Assembly (NCBI RefSeq): GCF_041583195.1
Contig: NZ_JBFHGL010000003.1
Span: 62,001 to 126,000, forward strand
Source: Sulfurimonas sp.
Lineage (GTDB): Bacteria; Campylobacterota; Campylobacteria; Campylobacterales; Sulfurimonadaceae
Direction of reading: 5' to 3'
DNA: 64,000 nucleotides
Shown: piece by piece, positions 63,567 through 64,000 of the stretch
How the letters are laid out: each line of letters begins with the position of its first letter
How positions within the stretch are numbered: position 1 is the first letter of the stretch
Program-made: the position numbers and the translations under genes
Notes under the pieces: generated by a model
Databases searched by the model: none
What the model was told of the DNA's origin: nothing
What the model saw: the letters and a program-made list of their open reading frames with translations, nothing else

Positions 63567-64000
63567 TTTTAAAGATGCGTTGATGCTCTCAACACATAAT
63601 GAAAAGCACCTTTTAAAAATACCACAGCTTGATGCACAGTGCATAATGTTAAATCTTGAAGATGGTGTTAGTAAAGAGCAAAAACCGGAAGCTTTAAGAC
63701 TTTGCGGTGAGTATCTACAAAAGTATAAAGAACAAGAAAAGATGTTTGTAGTTCGAGTCAATGCTATAGATGAGGGTGGAATTGATGAAATTAACTATAT
63801 AAATCAATTTAAACCTGATGCTATACGCGTACCTAAAATTCAAACACCTGAAGATGTAGAGAAAATTATAAATTTAATAGATAAAGATATTGAAGTTCAT
63901 CTGTCAATCGAGAGTGCCAATGCATGGAATAATTTAAATAAATTACGCATAAATGAACGTGTAACTACTTTTTATATCGGTATGCTTGATCTCTCGGCGG
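63556..64000 (+). CDS. CitE-like HpcH/HpaI aldolase family protein (3' end outside window)
   Basis: 148 codons visible, cut by the window edge. The start ATG is inside the end of the cytochrome gene (11-bp overlap), with GGTGGA upstream. The segment MLNLEDGVSKEQKPEA matches the citrate-lyase beta/malyl-CoA lyase family signature (LxLEDAV), and RVPKIQ gives a later strand. The family cleaves or forms C-C bonds on acyl-CoA substrates; the exact substrate cannot be given from the fragment. Coupling with a cytochrome is odd and unexplained. Confidence 0.75.
   Translation, partial: MKIDFKDALMLSTHNEKHLLKIPQLDAQCIMLNLEDGVSKEQKPEALRLCGEYLQKYKEQEKMFVVRVNAIDEGGIDEINYINQFKPDAIRVPKIQTPEDVEKIINLIDKDIEVHLSIESANAWNNLNKLRINERVTTFYIGMLDLSA

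Noticed and set aside
1-64000. tRNA, rRNA, CRISPR, insertion sequences or phage genes
   Set aside because: Intergenic gaps were read for TpsiC-like sequence, repeated spacers and transposase motifs; none was found.

Overview
The window is a gene-dense, AT-rich bacterial chromosome segment. I count 65 protein genes, the last one cut by the window edge, and see no rRNA, tRNA, CRISPR array, prophage or insertion sequence. Gene content and order point to Campylobacterota, most likely a free-living Sulfurimonas-like organism. The support is a cytoplasmic SdhABE-type succinate dehydrogenase, a superoxide reductase, the block glmU-coaBC-uppS-prepilin peptidase-lptF/G-truA, the block aroB-mscS-mtaB-FtsH-like-BioV-like, many c-di-GMP and chemotaxis proteins, and frequent TTG starts. 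The genus is inference; the phylum is fairly secure.

Layout. 0-8 kb: a cold-shock protein, a TPR-methyltransferase, YbgC thioesterase, an unknown periplasmic protein coupled to a family-4 uracil-DNA-glycosylase-like protein, then an EAL phosphodiesterase and a periplasmic-sensor diguanylate cyclase that converge and overlap. 8-19 kb: superoxide reductase, a haem-c/MCP/PilZ receptor, glyS, an FAD oxidoreductase, and envelope genes (ElyC-like, MltC, L,D-transpeptidase) mixed with AlkD-like, CDGSH and PH-domain proteins. 19-29 kb: a leftward run of sbcD-sbcC-macrodomain and glmU-coaBC-uppS-pilD-lptF/G-truA. 29-35 kb: motA-motB-fliP-trmA and a TrkA-like protein. 35-41 kb: aroB-mscS-mtaB-FtsH-like-BioV-like-mogA. 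41-50 kb: an unusual cysteine-depleted SdhB/SdhE fusion, exonuclease III, a REC-PAS-PilZ protein and the sdhABE operon. 50-58 kb: thiL-truD-psd, two unknown convergent genes, ychF, pepA and a degenerate REC-GGDEF protein. 58-64 kb: the leftward operon folD-lepB-M50 protease-rpiB-coiled-coil-apt-trpB, then a cytochrome c and the start of a CitE-like lyase.

The most unusual item is the 379-aa protein at 41910-43049. It aligns along its length with SdhB, followed by the C-terminal half of SdhE, both encoded about 4 kb away, yet it has lost every Fe-S cysteine except one. Other points of interest are an FtsH homologue without the HExxH zinc site, a UDG-family protein without the GE-PG catalytic motif, a TrmA with an N-terminal cysteine cluster, a receptor joining haem-c sensing and c-di-GMP binding, six c-di-GMP-related proteins (two with degraded GGDEF sites), candidate leaderless transcripts, hairpins over start sites, and convergent genes whose stop codons overlap.
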